Shown here: one piece after another, positions 44,318 to 59,200 of the stretch
Layout of the letters: every line of letters starts with the position of its first letter
Position numbering within the stretch: position 1 is the stretch's first letter
Assembly: GCA_934045905.1 (NCBI GenBank)
Contig: OW203762.1
Location: forward strand, 23,964,345 to 24,028,344
Direction of reading: 5' to 3'
Origin: Leuctra nigra
Lineage: Eukaryota; Arthropoda; Insecta; Plecoptera; Leuctridae
DNA length: 64,000 bases
Notes under the pieces: model-generated
What the model was told of the DNA's origin: nothing
Databases searched by the model: none
What the model saw: the letters and a program-made list of their open reading frames with translations, nothing else
Made by a program: the position numbers and the translations under genes

Positions 44318-44412
44318 CACCATTAGCCTAGTTGTAGAGCAGTGCGACGTTAAGCACCACTAAAATGAAAAGATTTTAGTCTGAAAGCCATAGGTTCGAC
44401 ACCTCTTCAGGG
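44318..44412 (+). mobile_element. tRNA-derived SINE fragment
   Basis: An A-box-like TTAGCCTAGTTG (44323-44334) is followed 58 bp later by a B box, GGTTCGACACC (44393-44403). TCATCATCATAATAATCAT lies just before it. No acceptor stem pairs, so this is not a tRNA gene. Related stretches are near 39400-39460 (ATTAGCCATGCAGTAG) and a B box GGTTCGATTCC at 61980-61990. Confidence 0.5.
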
Positions 44413-45345
44413 CATTAACAAGAAGGACATTCAACGTCTCAAGTCCATCGTCCACTTGTCAACTCAATTTTAATTACCTATACAGTTCCTACTTAGAAAT
44501 GTTGTTACGAAATACTTCAAACGGTATGTAAATGAGATAACATTCTGAGTAAAAGCAAGTTAATAAAATATTACAAGGCCTTCAAGACGAAGATGCCTTG
44601 GGAGACACTTAAAGATGAGTATCTTAAAGCTGTTGGTCGTTAAGATAACAACAATTCCATCTCATTTAAATTTTACATAATTTTGTTAAATTGCATATTT
44701 ATTTCTCTGAGAAAACGTCATTTTGTTGCATTTTGTAACACGAAACGTGACTGTACTAACCTCAATAGCAACATTTCTCAACACCAACATAATTAGATTT
44801 ATAAATATCACAAAGTACTTTCTTCATTAGTATTAAAAGTAATTGACATTAGCCGGTGATTAGTAGCCATAGAGATGAAGTGCATCTCGTTGCTATGCAA
44901 TGGGCCATGGTTACCGCTACATACACCCAACCCGTTACCATGGGTGTACCTATAAGATCAAGTATATGTGTTACAGCAGTCAAATGTAACAGTTAAACCG
45001 TACAAGGAAGTAAAATCAATGCTCTATTGCCAATGACCACTGACCTACTAGGAGTAATAGGCCTAAATATAACATCAAATACGAGTTTGGTAGTGTTCTA
45101 TAAAGCACATTTTTTATGGGGCGCGATAGTGTTATGAATTTTGAATTTCGCGCCAAAGTCTAAGTATTTTGGATTGTGTATGTTTAGGATAAAAGGCATA
45201 TGATGTGTCATAATTGAATTCCTTCCATTCCTCCACTTTCAAGGCTAAAACCTGTAAGTTGTGTGGTAGAAAATACAATTTCCACCCTTATTGAGTTATA
45301 ACCTTGAACTTTTACACATTTCCAAGCACAAATCAGCGTTTCGAA

Positions 45346-45475
45346 TTGTATTTTTAAGTAAAAACTCTGTGAAATTGTTGTATCTACAAGCGAATACTGA
45401 GTGAATTGAATTGTATTTTTTTAAGTAAAAACTCGGTGAAATTGTTGTACAAGCGAATACTGATCAAACTAAGTG
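45346..45475. repeat. Two-unit tandem duplication, about 64 bp each
   Basis: Two adjacent units share GAATTGTATTTTT, AAGTAAAAACTC, TGAAATTGTTGTA and CAAGCGAATACTGA, the second with a small internal deletion. Confidence 0.75.
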
Positions 45476-45479
45476 AATT

Positions 45480-48300
45480 GAATAGTTATTTTCTGTTTTA
45501 ATTCGAAGTAATCCAAGTTGATTGAATTGAAAGTTTGCCGATTGACTGAGCAACTAAGATGTTGTGATCGAAATGACAAGGAGAGCAGAACATTTTGTGT
45601 GTTTTCTTCCTTTGTTGACCACAATTTACAAATTCATTATACAATTAACCACGTTTTATTGAATATTATGGCATAATATAACAATGAAATCATAATTATC
45701 ATGTTGGAGCATACCCGTTACAATGCGGAATAATATTTTAAATTATCTTTTTAATTATTAAAAATTATGACTATACTTTTACTAGAGCATATCCAAAAAA
45801 TAAGCTTAAACTATCTTTTTTCTATGGTAACATACACGTTTTTACTTTACAAAAAAGACTATTGTTTGGTGTAGTGAACAAATAAATGTTTTGCATGACA
45901 ATGTTGACTTGATCAATGATACAGCAAGTCATCCACTCAAGAATTGGGTTATTTCAGCTAACAAAAAGGTAGTAGATTTCCTTTCAAACAAAGTATCGCC
46001 AGACGACAATAAAATATCAGTTTTAATTACTTTCTTTATCAGGAAACCGAAATCTAAATGACTCTCTAGAACATTCGACACTTTTAGTCCGTTGACCAAC
46101 ATCTAATCAAAACATTTATAATAATTAACAATAGGCTGTTAAGACATGCGTTGGAAAAAAATATTGGCACATGCTTTGCTTACTTTTGTATCATATTTTC
46201 AACATAATTCGCAAATTGTGAGTCAAAAGCTAAGAAATAGTGTTCTTGGACAAGGATAAACTATAAACCATTCCATTTAAATGTCACAACTAATATTTTA
46301 AAAAAGCTTTTAAAGTAATTGCATTAACTTTTTTATTACCTCTTTCAGCACTTTTAAAGTGGTAACTTCAACAATCTACTGCTGCATCATACTGATAAAA
46401 AAGAGTGTTTATTGCTTATTACAAAAGTGATTAGAGCATCTTTATAATTGTAATTAATTAACATCCCGTGACATATGATTGCTTCGACTGCCTTTCTTTG
46501 CAAAAACATCTCACACCTGCCATCTCATAATAAAAAAATATTGAGGCAATAAGGAAACAAAAAATTAATGAATTTAGATGGATCAGAACATAGCCGAATT
46601 TAACTGATTGGTTCACCTTATTGTAATGAAATATACAAAATATCGGCCAACCGTAAGTCAGTATCATTTCCACCACAATAGGTAGAATATTTTGATGTTT
46701 CTCATCTTTTGCCCAAAAACATGTCGCACAAAATATGCGGGTAATTATTTTTTTTAATAAAGTACTTGAAAGTTAGAATCTGAACAAAATACCTACAAAA
46801 AAACTATTTTTGGGATATCTGCGTTTTTTGAACATTATGTTCGTCCTGAATTTTAAATATTAGTTATTACAATTTTATTGCTGATATTGAAGGTAAAAAT
46901 ACAATTTTGCTGATTTATAAAACTCAAGAAAAACTTTCTCTAAAAACTTAGCAATATGAAAATTATGAAAATGTTTAAATATACCTATATTAGTAATTAA
47001 CAATCAATAATGATAACTTAACATTATAAACAACCACTAAACCTGGTTTAATAAGCACTTGATCCCAACGGTTGCAAGCTGTCACCGACAAGTGCGTGAC
47101 AATTCAACTTCTACAACAAACCACCGCCAACCTGTCGTCCATTGTGCAACAAAACAAAGATATATGCTAACAACAGATTAAAACGATTCCTTGTTTGTAT
47201 TTAATTTCGCTAATTGGTCTACTCTAAGTGGTTGAATTTGCATAACACTGTCACGGGACAGTGGTTTCATCCCGAATATGTCAACTGGACTGGTATTATG
47301 ATATCAGACCTAATCTTTCAGCCTTGTAAAGAAAGACAGATGTCAGAAATGATTAGCGTAGTGTTATGGAGACATTTGGATTACCATTTAGTTACATGTA
47401 GCTAGTTTCTGACATCATTCTGAAGATAAATTAAGTAATTTGTTGGCTAATTGTAAGCCATAGAGTCTTTTGACTTCAATTTAAATTTATTTTGAGTTAT
47501 AGTTAATAGCATTTGAAATTATAATAATTTAATCAAAAGGCAATGGTAGTTGTGATTTGAATTTGGCGCATCCACACCCTACTTATAATAGGTGCATATA
47601 ACTGTGCATGAAGTGACGTAATAGTGGGTCCTAAATTGGCTAGCGGAACCCTTCCCCGCTTCAAGGATTTGTACCAACTCGGACTAAGATGGTCACTGCG
47701 TTTTAAATAAAGTTGTTTGAAGTTAACTCCCTGACAAAATTATACGGTTATTGCAGCCATATTGTAATAAAATTATTGCAATCTAGCAGCTAAAATATGC
47801 TTAATTATCAGAAACTTGTGAGTACCACAACATTTGATAACAATTTCGTATACTTATGATTTGAAAATACTCTGGTATAGGTATGTAAATGTGAGAGATT
47901 TTAACTTCGACGTCAGCTAAGAGTTTGATATGAACATTCTGCCTAGCAGAAATAATGAACATTATATTTTTTTATGTTTGTAATGTCATAGATTTTAAGG
48001 AGCAGATGTTAATGAGACAAAAATTAAAATAATAACAAACAACAGGTTGTTAGTGACTCCGGTATTAAAGGGGCGTATGTCTATATTTTATAACTTCAAC
48101 AATAGAAGCAAAATAACTAAATCTTTTTAAAATACTCCGAGCTTTCGAGTCCTGCTGGAGCACTTTGTACGAGACGATGATGGTATAATTAGACCAGGTA
48201 AATCAAACTCAATGTCTTCTTGTCAGGCTCTCATGAGAACAAAATCTCCGCGCATTTAGTGAGATAATGAGCGGACACCCAAGTGATCAGTCATGATGCA
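45480..48300. other. First intron of the PDZ gene, middle part
   Basis: AT-rich, no supported gene, RNA or terminal-repeat element. Confidence 0.45.
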
Positions 48301-48430
48301 GGGGACATGTGAGATCCGATATGCCGGGGGCGGGAGTCGAAGGCGCGCCGCGGAGTTCGACAATGTGTCATCACAGAAAGCCGCGTGCCCAAGGCTTGCA
48401 TTTTGATAATGTGCGGTTTCAGATGCTTTT
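48300..48430. other. GC-rich island in the long intron
   Basis: About 130 bp with GGGGGCGGGAG and GGCGCGCCGCGGAG stands out from the AT-rich surroundings. An open frame on plus (48309-48614) crosses it but soon becomes AT-rich and shows no motif. It might be a regulatory element, an alternative first exon or foreign repeat DNA; nothing distinguishes these. Confidence 0.35.
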
Positions 48431-51400
48431 GTTACGTCATGAAATGTGGAGGGGATTGGCGGGTTTAAAGAAGATTGAAAAGAGAAGGCCTAAAAAATTA
48501 TTTTTTTGTTTGTTTTCCATCATTTCAATTATATTTCAATCAACCCCCGTAATAAAACATGTACCAGTGGGTTTTAGTGTCTTCAGATATGATGAAACTT
48601 TACATAAATTCTAATTTCTTTATTTATAACTTTGAAATATCATACTTCATGGTGTTGTTTAATTATTTCCTCCATAAACCTATAGAAAATTACTAATAGA
48701 CAATAAAATCAGAGCAATATTCAAACAAGATAACACGAGCAGAACTGATTTTTACTCCAATTTATCTCCGAAACTAGTTGCATAAATGATTTAATTTTGA
48801 AAGGTTTGTGTACGGCATGTTTATCAATAAGTACACACAATTATGAAGATCTAAAATACTACCAAAATCTACTCCCGATTGGGACTTGTCTAAGCCACTT
48901 CCTGCGAAGAAAGAAGGTAGGTATGGCAATTTTAGTGACTCATTCACATACTCAAGTAACAACCTTCGAAAACCCCGAATGATCTGGGTTCGAATCCAAT
49001 TCGACCGTTTTTCTTTCAAATACATCTTTCAAGCTGTATTATGTCAGCTTTGTGTGACAATGATTTTAAATGTCGTCATGTATCATGGAAGACTAACTTT
49101 GAAACACCATTACTTAATATTATGCCACTTTCAACCATAAACCGCAAATGGCGGCAAACCGAATGGCGGGAAAGTATAAAAGATAATCGAACGTCCTAAG
49201 TAGGCATTCCAAGAAACGTCATAATCTCTATAATTCTATGTTAATTACAGAACAACAAAGACAACGAATCGGCAGTTGAAAACTACATATCGCTGTATGT
49301 CTTATCGGCAATATCTCGAAACCATCGCGGGAATCACTATTAACATATTAACGGCTGTTAAGAGCTGCATAATAGAGTTGCATGCAAGGTGCAAGTGCAC
49401 TTTTCAACCTGTTGTTCTCTCAACAACTGTTAAATGACTGATGAATCATCAGTGGATGGGAACAGGTGTAGCAGATGTGTTTGTGTGAGATTACCTTGTC
49501 TGATGTCATCAAGCAAAACATACGTTGAAAGATAGGTGCCCATTGATGCAATTTTTCTGACAATTTCGGTCCTGTTATACTCTAAATGGAATACAAAATA
49601 CATAATGCTGTATTTGTTGTAAGCACAGGAGTAAAAAGGAAAGATTATTTATTAGTTAGAGTTTGTAATTTTACAAAGTTTTCAAAACGTTAACGGCTCT
49701 TCTACCAAAATAATTACCTCAAGTACCTAATTTGCTACAAGAAGACGGAATTGATTTGGTTTTACTGAAGTTTAAAGTAGGTTCATACCTTTAACTGTGG
49801 GTATAAAATAAAAAAGTAATACGTTATGTACCATATGCATGAGAAGAAAACACATAAAAAATACTCTATGCTGAGATATTTTTGCACCATAACGCATACT
49901 AGAAGCAAAAAGCTCACTGTAACCCTAGAAATGGCACACATTTATGTAGATTATATCCCTTCTCTAATGGTCCAGACAGTCTAGTATAATAGGTATCACA
50001 CTCTTAAGTCTTGCACTCTATTATAGCATCTTTTTTGAGTGGCAATTCGCAAGGTGGTGATAATTTTCTACCACATCACTTTTTATTTGACACACTGACT
50101 TTTAAACTATGCAGTTACTAACTTGGATGTTACTGAACCTTTGCACATTTAGTACCTACTACGTGAACTAGCACTTATAATTTGTAGAAAGTATTCGACG
50201 TTACTGTCACTAAATGAAAGCAAAATGGTTCTTCTTGTTTTGAGATTTGAAGTGACAAGTAGGTCCTTTTAGACAGGTTTTCGAACTTTTGCCTTCATGC
50301 ACTTTTCACTTTTCAAAATGACGACTTAATTGTGTCTGTTAACGTCTTAAGTGCTATTTTAGAATATTTTCTGTGAATTTGAAACTATCTTCCATATACA
50401 AGACCTAATTTCAACTTTGGAGTGGATATAATTCCCACGTTTAAAACTAACAACACTCTACTTTGATGCTAAAAACAAATATAATTACAGTTTTTTTCGT
50501 TACATTTCACCGTAATCTTTAAGTTACGCTCATCAAGTTCCAAAGGCGATGAGTCGGAAAACTCCGTTATTATGCAAGGGAAGCGAGCGTTTACGTTGCA
50601 CTTTTTTCAGCCACCGACTCTGTTTTTGTTTTGAACGACAGGTCAAATCGTTCAAGCGATCATATCTTGGGTGAAGTACTGGTGTAATCAATGTGTCTAC
50701 TCACTTTGGTTCATACATTGAGACCAAAGATATTTTAGACACAAATACTAAGCTCTAAAATGTGATACAAAAGTTTTCTTTAAAACCTTTTAGTCAAAAT
50801 GGAAAGTTTATTTAACATTTTTTTAGTATCAAAAGTCATTACTTCCTAACTAAAACTATTATGAATCATTTGAGCAATTTAGAGGCTATTCAAAATAAGA
50901 CATATACTGATTATTTAGTTGAGAACTAAATATTCATGAGAAAATAATAACTGCATTGATACAAAAGTGCCAGAAATTCCTGGAAGCAGGGAAGCGTCCC
51001 GCCAGCCGATTTAGCACGCACAACTACGCCATTGAGTCGAACGCGCCAAATTCAAACACAATTACTAAACATTAATTATCTCGAAAACATTGCGATTAAA
51101 TATTCTCATAATACTATATATTAACAAACTCAGAGTAACTATAAGAATTAATTTTAAATTTAAGTATACGGAGATGGCCTTTAACTTGAGTGGCCTTATG
51201 TACTTTGCAAGGTTTCTTTAAAACACAAGAAGAATTGAAAATCCATGTTCTTAAATTAATTTTCCAAACAACCAGTTACTCACACACACAAAAGCAATTA
51301 CTGAAAACCGCTCATCAAGAATAACACCATCCGTGTGAATCGCACAAAACAAATCATCATCTCACGTATAACAGCATCTTCCAATGGACCATCTCTATTC

Positions 51401-52780
51401 CACATCTGTGAATTACTTCAGTTCCAGTCTCCATAATACATGTGATTACATTCATTAACACGTTGTCCGATCTCTTTATGCACAGCACAGCATCCGTGTG
51501 GGAAACTTGCTGAAGAATAATGGAGATTGAGTGAAGATTCAAGGTCCAAAGCAGTCAATCGCATTATTTCCATCAGTTACATACAAGATCTTGCCAGTCA
51601 TCAGTGACAATGATATAACTTAGGAGAGCGAAATCCAAAATAAATTACTTTTCATCATTTTTGTACAGCAAAAACCTTGTGAATTAAAAAAGTTAAATCG
51701 CACAGTTTATCGTAATGGTTTTCGATGCCCGCGGCATGTTGTAATTATTATCAAGTTGGTATCTTACATACGCCAAGATGTTTCGTGTCAAATAGCTTTT
51801 CTCATTATCACTCATTAGGATATAAGTTGTTTTTATTTGAGTTTGGCGCAAAGATTTTGGAAAGTGACGAAGTATACACAAAAACAGATACATAATTTCT
51901 TTCGAAGTTCATAAAATTGTTTTTCCCTGAGATCTTACGAGGTAAAGTTTTCAAAAAAATCCTTTAAATCAGTAGAAATATTATGTATTTTGTGCATACA
52001 CTCCTGACATCTTGAGATCCGCTATAAGTCGAAAATGTAATACTAATATAATAGAAAATCACCTTTAGATGCATTGTTAATTAGGGTGAAGGATCCTACA
52101 AGATTTCGATAACTTGTACACGTTTTAGTTCGATGTAGTTCCAATTTGGGATCTCGGCCAATGAGTGAAGTGCAAATTGGTCCTAACTCCAAACCAATTT
52201 TACTGATTCATCTTATAAAAAAGTGTCTGGGCGTAAAAATCTTCTCAATATTACAAAATCTCATACAAAATTACTGACTTCCTGCATGGTACATAAAATC
52301 GGAGTCTGCGTTCTCATTTTCGACCAATATTACAAAATTATTGTGAATCATGGTTAACCACAATCAGCATAGCCATCCACTCGTATCGATATGCAACCCT
52401 CCAGACCACGTTCTATGACTACTCATTACTCCATTCTTTTGTTACGACAAAACCACAGGATCTATCGAAATCGTCTGAGCCACTTCGGACTGAGATTTCG
52501 ATGTAAAGGAGCTGGTCGGATGCTGGCAGTTCGCCATTCACGTGAATATAGGTGCGATGACCCGTGACTCGAACGAAGCATCCCAGAGGAGCAACAATGC
52601 TGCCAACATAACATGCCGCGAGGCATTCACACGTGCATCGAAACTGTGGCAGAATGCCGGACAATGTGGAGAGAGAATGCATAAGGATCTTGCATTGGTG
52701 AGTTCGAGATACGTGGCACCTCCATTGGTATTTAGATGAAAGTCAAATCCACGGTAGTGTCAAGGATGTATGCCAGGGGA
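48430..52780. other. First intron of the PDZ gene, middle part, continued
   Basis: AT-rich with scattered short frames (for example 48774-49025 minus and 52419-52682 minus) that lack domains and splice context. No feature supported. Confidence 0.45.
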
Positions 52781-53171
52781 GGGACATGTAAGTTCAATTG
52801 GGCTTGGGGGAGGCCCAAGCTCATGGGGGTCCGCGGCGCGCTGCCCCGGAAGAATTTAGTAAATTTGAACCCAATTGGAAGCATATCACTACGTTTTGAA
52901 TTCCTGGTCTGTTAATTTATCATGTTTTAAATGTTCTACAGAAAAAAAATCATACAAAAATGTTATTTTTCTAGTTTTATTGAATTTGAACAAAAATAAA
53001 CCATGATCAACAAAAAAGTAGTCCCAAAAAATTAACTCACTTTCAAGAAAAGGTAGACAAAAACCATAACATTTGTGCATTTTATTTTCCGTATTATTTC
53101 GCCATGGAATTCCAGGGGGGACATGCCCTATGTGGCAATAATAATATTCACCTCCACAAGGCCTAAGTGGA

Positions 53172-53285
53172 GAGCTGACACGGCACCTCCACGTGACTTG
53201 AGGAACAACAAAGAGCTGACACGGCACCTCCACGTGTCTTGAGGAACAACAAAGAGCCGACACGGCACCTCCATAAGTCTGTTCC
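53172..53285. repeat. 41-bp tandem repeat, 2.7 units
   Basis: Units start at 53172, 53213 and 53254 with GAGCTGACACGGCACCTCCA or GAGCCGACACGGCACCTCCA. They generate a repetitive minus-strand frame (CQLF, VSAL) that is not a recognised protein. A GC-rich fragment at 52790-52860 (CATGGGGGTCCGCGGCGCGC) lies just before and may be transposon debris. Confidence 0.8.
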
Positions 53286-53299
53286 AACCACAACACTTG

Positions 53300-56200
53300 T
53301 GCGTGTTACAAACATGCTCTCGTGACCAGGTTAACTTCAGACAAAAACATGGGTTTGTCTAGCCCATGACAGCAACAGTCTGAACTCAATTATCTTTTTA
53401 TTCAATTCGTGATGGAATCGATGCTATCTATAGCAATGTTTTAATTTATTCGTCATTAAAATTTATTCGCATTCTCGTTATAAATGGTAGATTTATTGGA
53501 AGTGGATTATTTAATAGTATTGCAAACAGATGAGGTGAAATTTTGCCATTTTATAGAAAAAAATCTAACGGGAGAAATCGGTACTATATTATTTCCTTCC
53601 TTATTGATGTCAAATTAATTACGAATCAATCGCGGTCACGATATTGGCTGGAAGTGAGGACAGAAGGTAAATGTCATAAAGATTACAATACATTCACCTG
53701 AATACCGAGGTGTGCCAGCTTCACTTTGCTGGAATAAACTTATGAGGCAGTTTCATATTTATATAATATTAGAAGAATAATATTTGACGCCTCCATTAAA
53801 TAATTGAATATGCAATAGTATATTAAAAAAATTGTATGATGCATTCATTCTTCACTAATTATGTAATATTAGAAAATGTTTCATTTTTTTATTTGTGTTA
53901 TATCAGAAACATTAGTACCTATGAGATAATCCCCATTATTTTATGACAGATAACTTGCCTGATAATGGTTTTATAAGCAAGATAAAGTACTTGTTGGTTA
54001 GGTACTTGTAATTTGTTAAAGCTACGTGGGAATTAGTGAAAAAACAAGTACGAGTTTGAGGTAATTAATCGATGTTCTTTTGTTTCAATGGTTGATGCTT
54101 GTCTATGACAAAGTGATGTTCAACTTATACTAAAAGCAATCGTAAACATTAGCACTTAGTTCAACCTGCCAGAGAGCTGCTAGGGAATGTCATTCTTGAT
54201 AACCTGGTTCTTTTCCAGAGTCCAGCTATTTTAATAGTAATTTACCGTTAATCTGGGATTAGTGCTGAGATAGTTACCAATTTATAAGAGGATGACGTTA
54301 AAACTTAATTATACTTTCAAGTAGATATTTCTACGTATTTACCTATTAATATTTTAGTGCATGATCGGAAATATAATAGAAAAAAATATGGCAAATCACT
54401 TACTTAGGATTAAAAACAAAATCAAATATTTAAAAAAAATACTAAAACTGGAACAAATTGGAACAAAACAAAGAGAGGCCATTTTTAACTCTCTTTGTTC
54501 CTTCGTAAGTTAAATCGAGTAAAAAAATGATTCTACCCATAATTTTTTTTATCCTGATAAGGTTTCTTTCACCACGCTTGGATTACCAAATATTTAATGA
54601 AACATTAGTCTCGTATTTCGAACAAAATCGAATTTTGTGTCTGTTTTCCAGTGCATTAGGCGTGGTTTTCGGTGGCTCACTGCGCGCACGTTCTAAAAGA
54701 CTGATGGGGCACGTTGTTGTGGGAAGGGGAGAGAAAAGTTCCCACAGAAGACGAAGAAGCAGAGGATCTTCACTTGGTTGACTCGACGTGAAACTGGTCT
54801 AGAACTCGGATTTCACGCACTGAACAACAATTGCAGTCAAAACAACGCACCTTCATCGGCTATCTCTTTGTCCACTTCCAACAGATTGACCACAGATTCG
54901 GAAGAAAAAAATGTAATTTTGATTTGTTCTTATTCTTTGAAATGAAAAGCAGGTGTACATTTCATTTCATGGTTTTCTTTGAAGCGTGAACCGTTTTTTA
55001 ATCTACCTACATGTCAATATGTTAGAAAAAACACTATTTTACCCGTATATTTTGTAAATAAATTTACATTTATGACGGACTGAAAAAAGTCAGCATTTTA
55101 AGAATTTGATTTTGATTTTCTGTTACTAAATATTATGTAAATTTATTGTTTGTGAACAACCATTTTATTAACTGGACGATTAAAGGTGGAAGTAAGCTGT
55201 CATAGATCGTACAGGTTGAAAACAAGTTTATGTTCTTAAATAAATTACTTGGTCAAAATAATTTAAATACTCCCACTAACATAAAAATTGTAATTAATTT
55301 CTGTATAGGGCACAAATTAATGTAATATTTTATGTTCTTATAATGTAATGAATCAAAAAGAATAAAATGTGTATGATTCCTCACAAATATACCTACTAAT
55401 CTATAAAATTTTACATCAATTTAGGTAAATTATCACTGAGAAATCGTACTAAAGAAATAAATAACCTAATACCATTAATTGTTAGGTTATTTCTCATTTA
55501 TATAAATCACCTAAAGTGTTACATATTAATATTCACAACTAGAGAAACTCGACAAAAATACGAGAAAGTTACTTAAAACTATGTTCCGTATCTACAAATC
55601 CAAATCCGGGGAAAATAATACAAAACAATAAAATAAAGTGTTACTTTCAATATTTCAATAGATACTTGTATAATAGCTGGAATACGGGTCTTCGGGCTAT
55701 TCGTGAGGCCCTATGACCCGAGGGCTTTGCTCTGTGCACACCCGTTATTACATTCTCATAGGTTTGTGCTTGCCAGAGCATGGAAATTGCCAACGGTCAA
55801 GGTGGCCAGATCTCTGATAATCATTGGCTACTAGCATCCTATCAGATAATACTGAGGAAGTTGTTAAAATATAGGCATTCCTGAGCATTATAATAGCCAA
55901 TGATTGGGGGTCTCTTCTAAGTATGGCACGCATAAAATCTGAGAGATAAACAGGGATTAAAAAATGTGTACTGGTTTATTACTAGAATAGTTCTTGGAAA
56001 TCTGTTGGGGATTTCAAGTAAAGTAGTTCGTTTTCTTAAAAACCGTTCAATTTCTCTGCTATCCAACTTTTTGAATTATTATTACGACAAAAAGTGAAAA
56101 TATACATTATTATGTGACAATTGTCGAGTATAGGTGTATAATCTTCATAAATATGTATAGGAATAACAGAAACTCCAATCGTTTAAAACTTACAATTGCA

Positions 56201-59200
56201 AGTTATTTCCTATATCTATTCTTTTTTTCTTTATTTAATTGCCTTGATGTTCACAGCGTGAGCGTTTTCGCAAAATCAGCTTCATTCATCGGAAGAAGGC
56301 AGCTCCGTTTGCAGCTGGAAAGTAAATCGTATTTTATGCAGCCATAATCAAGAGTTTAAAATGAAACTAATCATGACGGCTAATAATTTTTCACAATTTA
56401 AATAAATCTCAATTACATTCCATTCTTGGGCGAAGCGTAGCATCAAATCAAACGGTTACGAATGAATGATCATCTCATGAATAAACCGTCTGAGAGAGAG
56501 AAAGAGTATGCTCTTCTGTTGTAGGTGGCTGTACAGGAAATGCCAGAGCTGCTCTAAAGTTTCCTTGAAGTCATTCGAAGGGTAATTTCTGCTTATTATT
56601 GGTCAAAGCAAATAATTATGATAAATACACAGCTTGACAAAGTTCGCCGTCATGCTTTCCAAGTGATTCCAATGTCTGCATGGCACATGCTTGTATCAAG
56701 TGTATTGAAGCATGGAGAGACGTGGACGGGTTTTTATTTAAGGATGGTATAGTTTTAAGTTGAGTGAGAGAGGTGTGAGTTGTTGGAAGAAACCGGACTC
56801 CCAAGACAATGAAATCGATCTCGAGCCAAGAATCAATCGTTTCCGGGTTAATCCGTGAAGATGTTCATAGAAAATGCAACAATGACATTTGAAGAGGAGA
56901 GTTGGCAGTGATTCTATTTGAATTAGTTTTTATTGAAAATGAGTTATCTTTTGTGTTTTTCTAGAAAGTGTCACTTGTAAATATTTATTTAGAATCAGAA
57001 ACCCTCCCCCTTTCTAGGTTTTAAAATTTAGTTTTATGTGCTTAGAAATTTAGCTTGTCAAAATGATTTATACATAATAAAGGACCATAAAAATAGCTGA
57101 ATTGCTATTTCTTAGTCTTATAAAATCTAGTATGGAATTGAGCAAAAAGAAATGTGAAATTGATTTTCCTTGATCAGTCTCGCAAAATCTCGCAAAACCT
57201 TGATCAGTCTCGCAAAATCAATCACGTTGATCGCAGATTACTTATAATCGACCAAGAATGTCACACTGGACGTGTTAACTTCATATAATCACAGAAAAGT
57301 AGAAAGTGACATGCAATGCCCCAGACAAATTGCATAGCCACAATAATCCGATTAAAAAATCTTAACAAAAAGCGACAAAATGTAAGAATTTTAATTTAAT
57401 GACAGTTAAGCTTTCACCTAACCATAGACAGAGATTAACAATGTACATAATCTAAACTATTGACAAAATATATCGGTAATTCCTGTGACATTTTCCCTGG
57501 TACCAATAGGTAGTAATAATAACAACCTGTGAACATAGTGAGTGAAGTCACTTTATTTGCTTGCCACTTAAAACAGCTAAACCTTTTTCTAGGAAGTACA
57601 CTTCTCTATTTCTGTACCGGCATTTTAGAAGACACCTCAGCTTTCAACAATCGGATATACTTTAATAGGTAAACAAAAAAAAATGCAAATTAACAGTATC
57701 CTTAGAAAAACAAGTGGTTTGGTCGCCAGCTGTGCGTTATGGTGGTACGAAACGTGTTATCAGGAACGAAGCTCAACCCTTGAATATACCTGCATCAGGT
57801 GAAGGTATATTTCAGGTGGTAGGCTGGCTGTCTAGCACGCACATGGGCACCAGAAGGTCAGGAAATAAAACACGACGGCAACAGGTTGCCAATACGATTT
57901 CAAACGAGGGGTGAAACAAATTTGGGAATATAAAATTCACACGATAAAATTTTAACGTATAATTTACCAATGCATCAAAGATGATAAAAAAGATTTATCG
58001 ATCTAATAATTATGGTTATCTTGTTGATCTAATGTTGTTTTGTTTATTCAGTAACGTGTATGTGGGGATGGGCGGAAATGATAGAGACAAGGGGTTAGGT
58101 TCGGGACAATTTTTTATTTTCTTTTTTTTAGTAAATCCACAATATTTCAAAAGCAGGTACAACGTCGCAATTTACTCTTGATATATTGAGTTTATACCTA
58201 ACCAACCTATTCAAATATCTTGTACGTAAAGCTATATTGTCACTTATCACTCAGTATCCCCCCCCCCCCCCCCCCCCAATAATAAAATGCACCTGGCTAT
58301 ATTGAATAAGAACAGGTACACCTTTCAGACATTACAATATGTAACTCTATTATATTCTGCAAGCCAAGTTGCACTTATTATGTTCGATTGCAACAACAAT
58401 TTCATATTTAGGACATTTCAAATCACGACACGCCTCTAACTGCCATGTTTACATTTCTAATTATTATTTAATAATAACTAACTTACTAGATAAACATCTT
58501 ACGAATTGATGAGAACAAAGACAAGTAATGACACATTTAGATAGATATCGGGGTCGGACAAACCCAACTGCATTCTCAACGTATTTGCTTATACGTTTCT
58601 CTGACATCTGAACTCTGTTATTGTCAAGTATCTCCACGTATGGACACCCCTGATGTTCACCTGAGGTTTCCTTTTCTACGCGCTTCACTGAGTATAATGT
58701 TTCATACATAAAGAAGAGACCTTTCCTTTCAGTTCTTTTGATCGTTACTGGAGCTGACCAGGCAAGACTAATGAGGAACAAGTGTAATGACAATCATCAG
58801 ATTTAGGGTCAGGCCCGGACCGGATCGACTCTGACCATCAGAATAAGTCATTAGAGTTGTACTTCGGGGAATTTCTTGGGATGTCTTCTAGGAATAGATT
58901 AGATGTGAGATATAAATACATTAGAGCTCTGTAGAAGTTTCATAGAAACATTATTATAGAGCTGTCATAAAAGAAGATTGTAAAAAGTAACGTTACTTTT
59001 TTAAAGTGTACATTTGAAATGCATTAAACATTTATATTGGCTCTCTCTATTTAATGCACGTATATGGACATGACCGTGACGGTAAATCAATAAGTAGGCA
59101 AATCAATACTTTGAAAGACATGCAAGACAGACGAATCAAATTCGTCATATTTTACTGGAAAGCATTTGTTGATTTCCACGTTGCATTGACAGTTTGTTAA

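Noticed and set aside
48987..48997. GGTTCGAATCC as a tRNA B box
   Set aside because: No paired acceptor or anticodon stem and no A box at a proper distance; kept only as a possible SINE trace.
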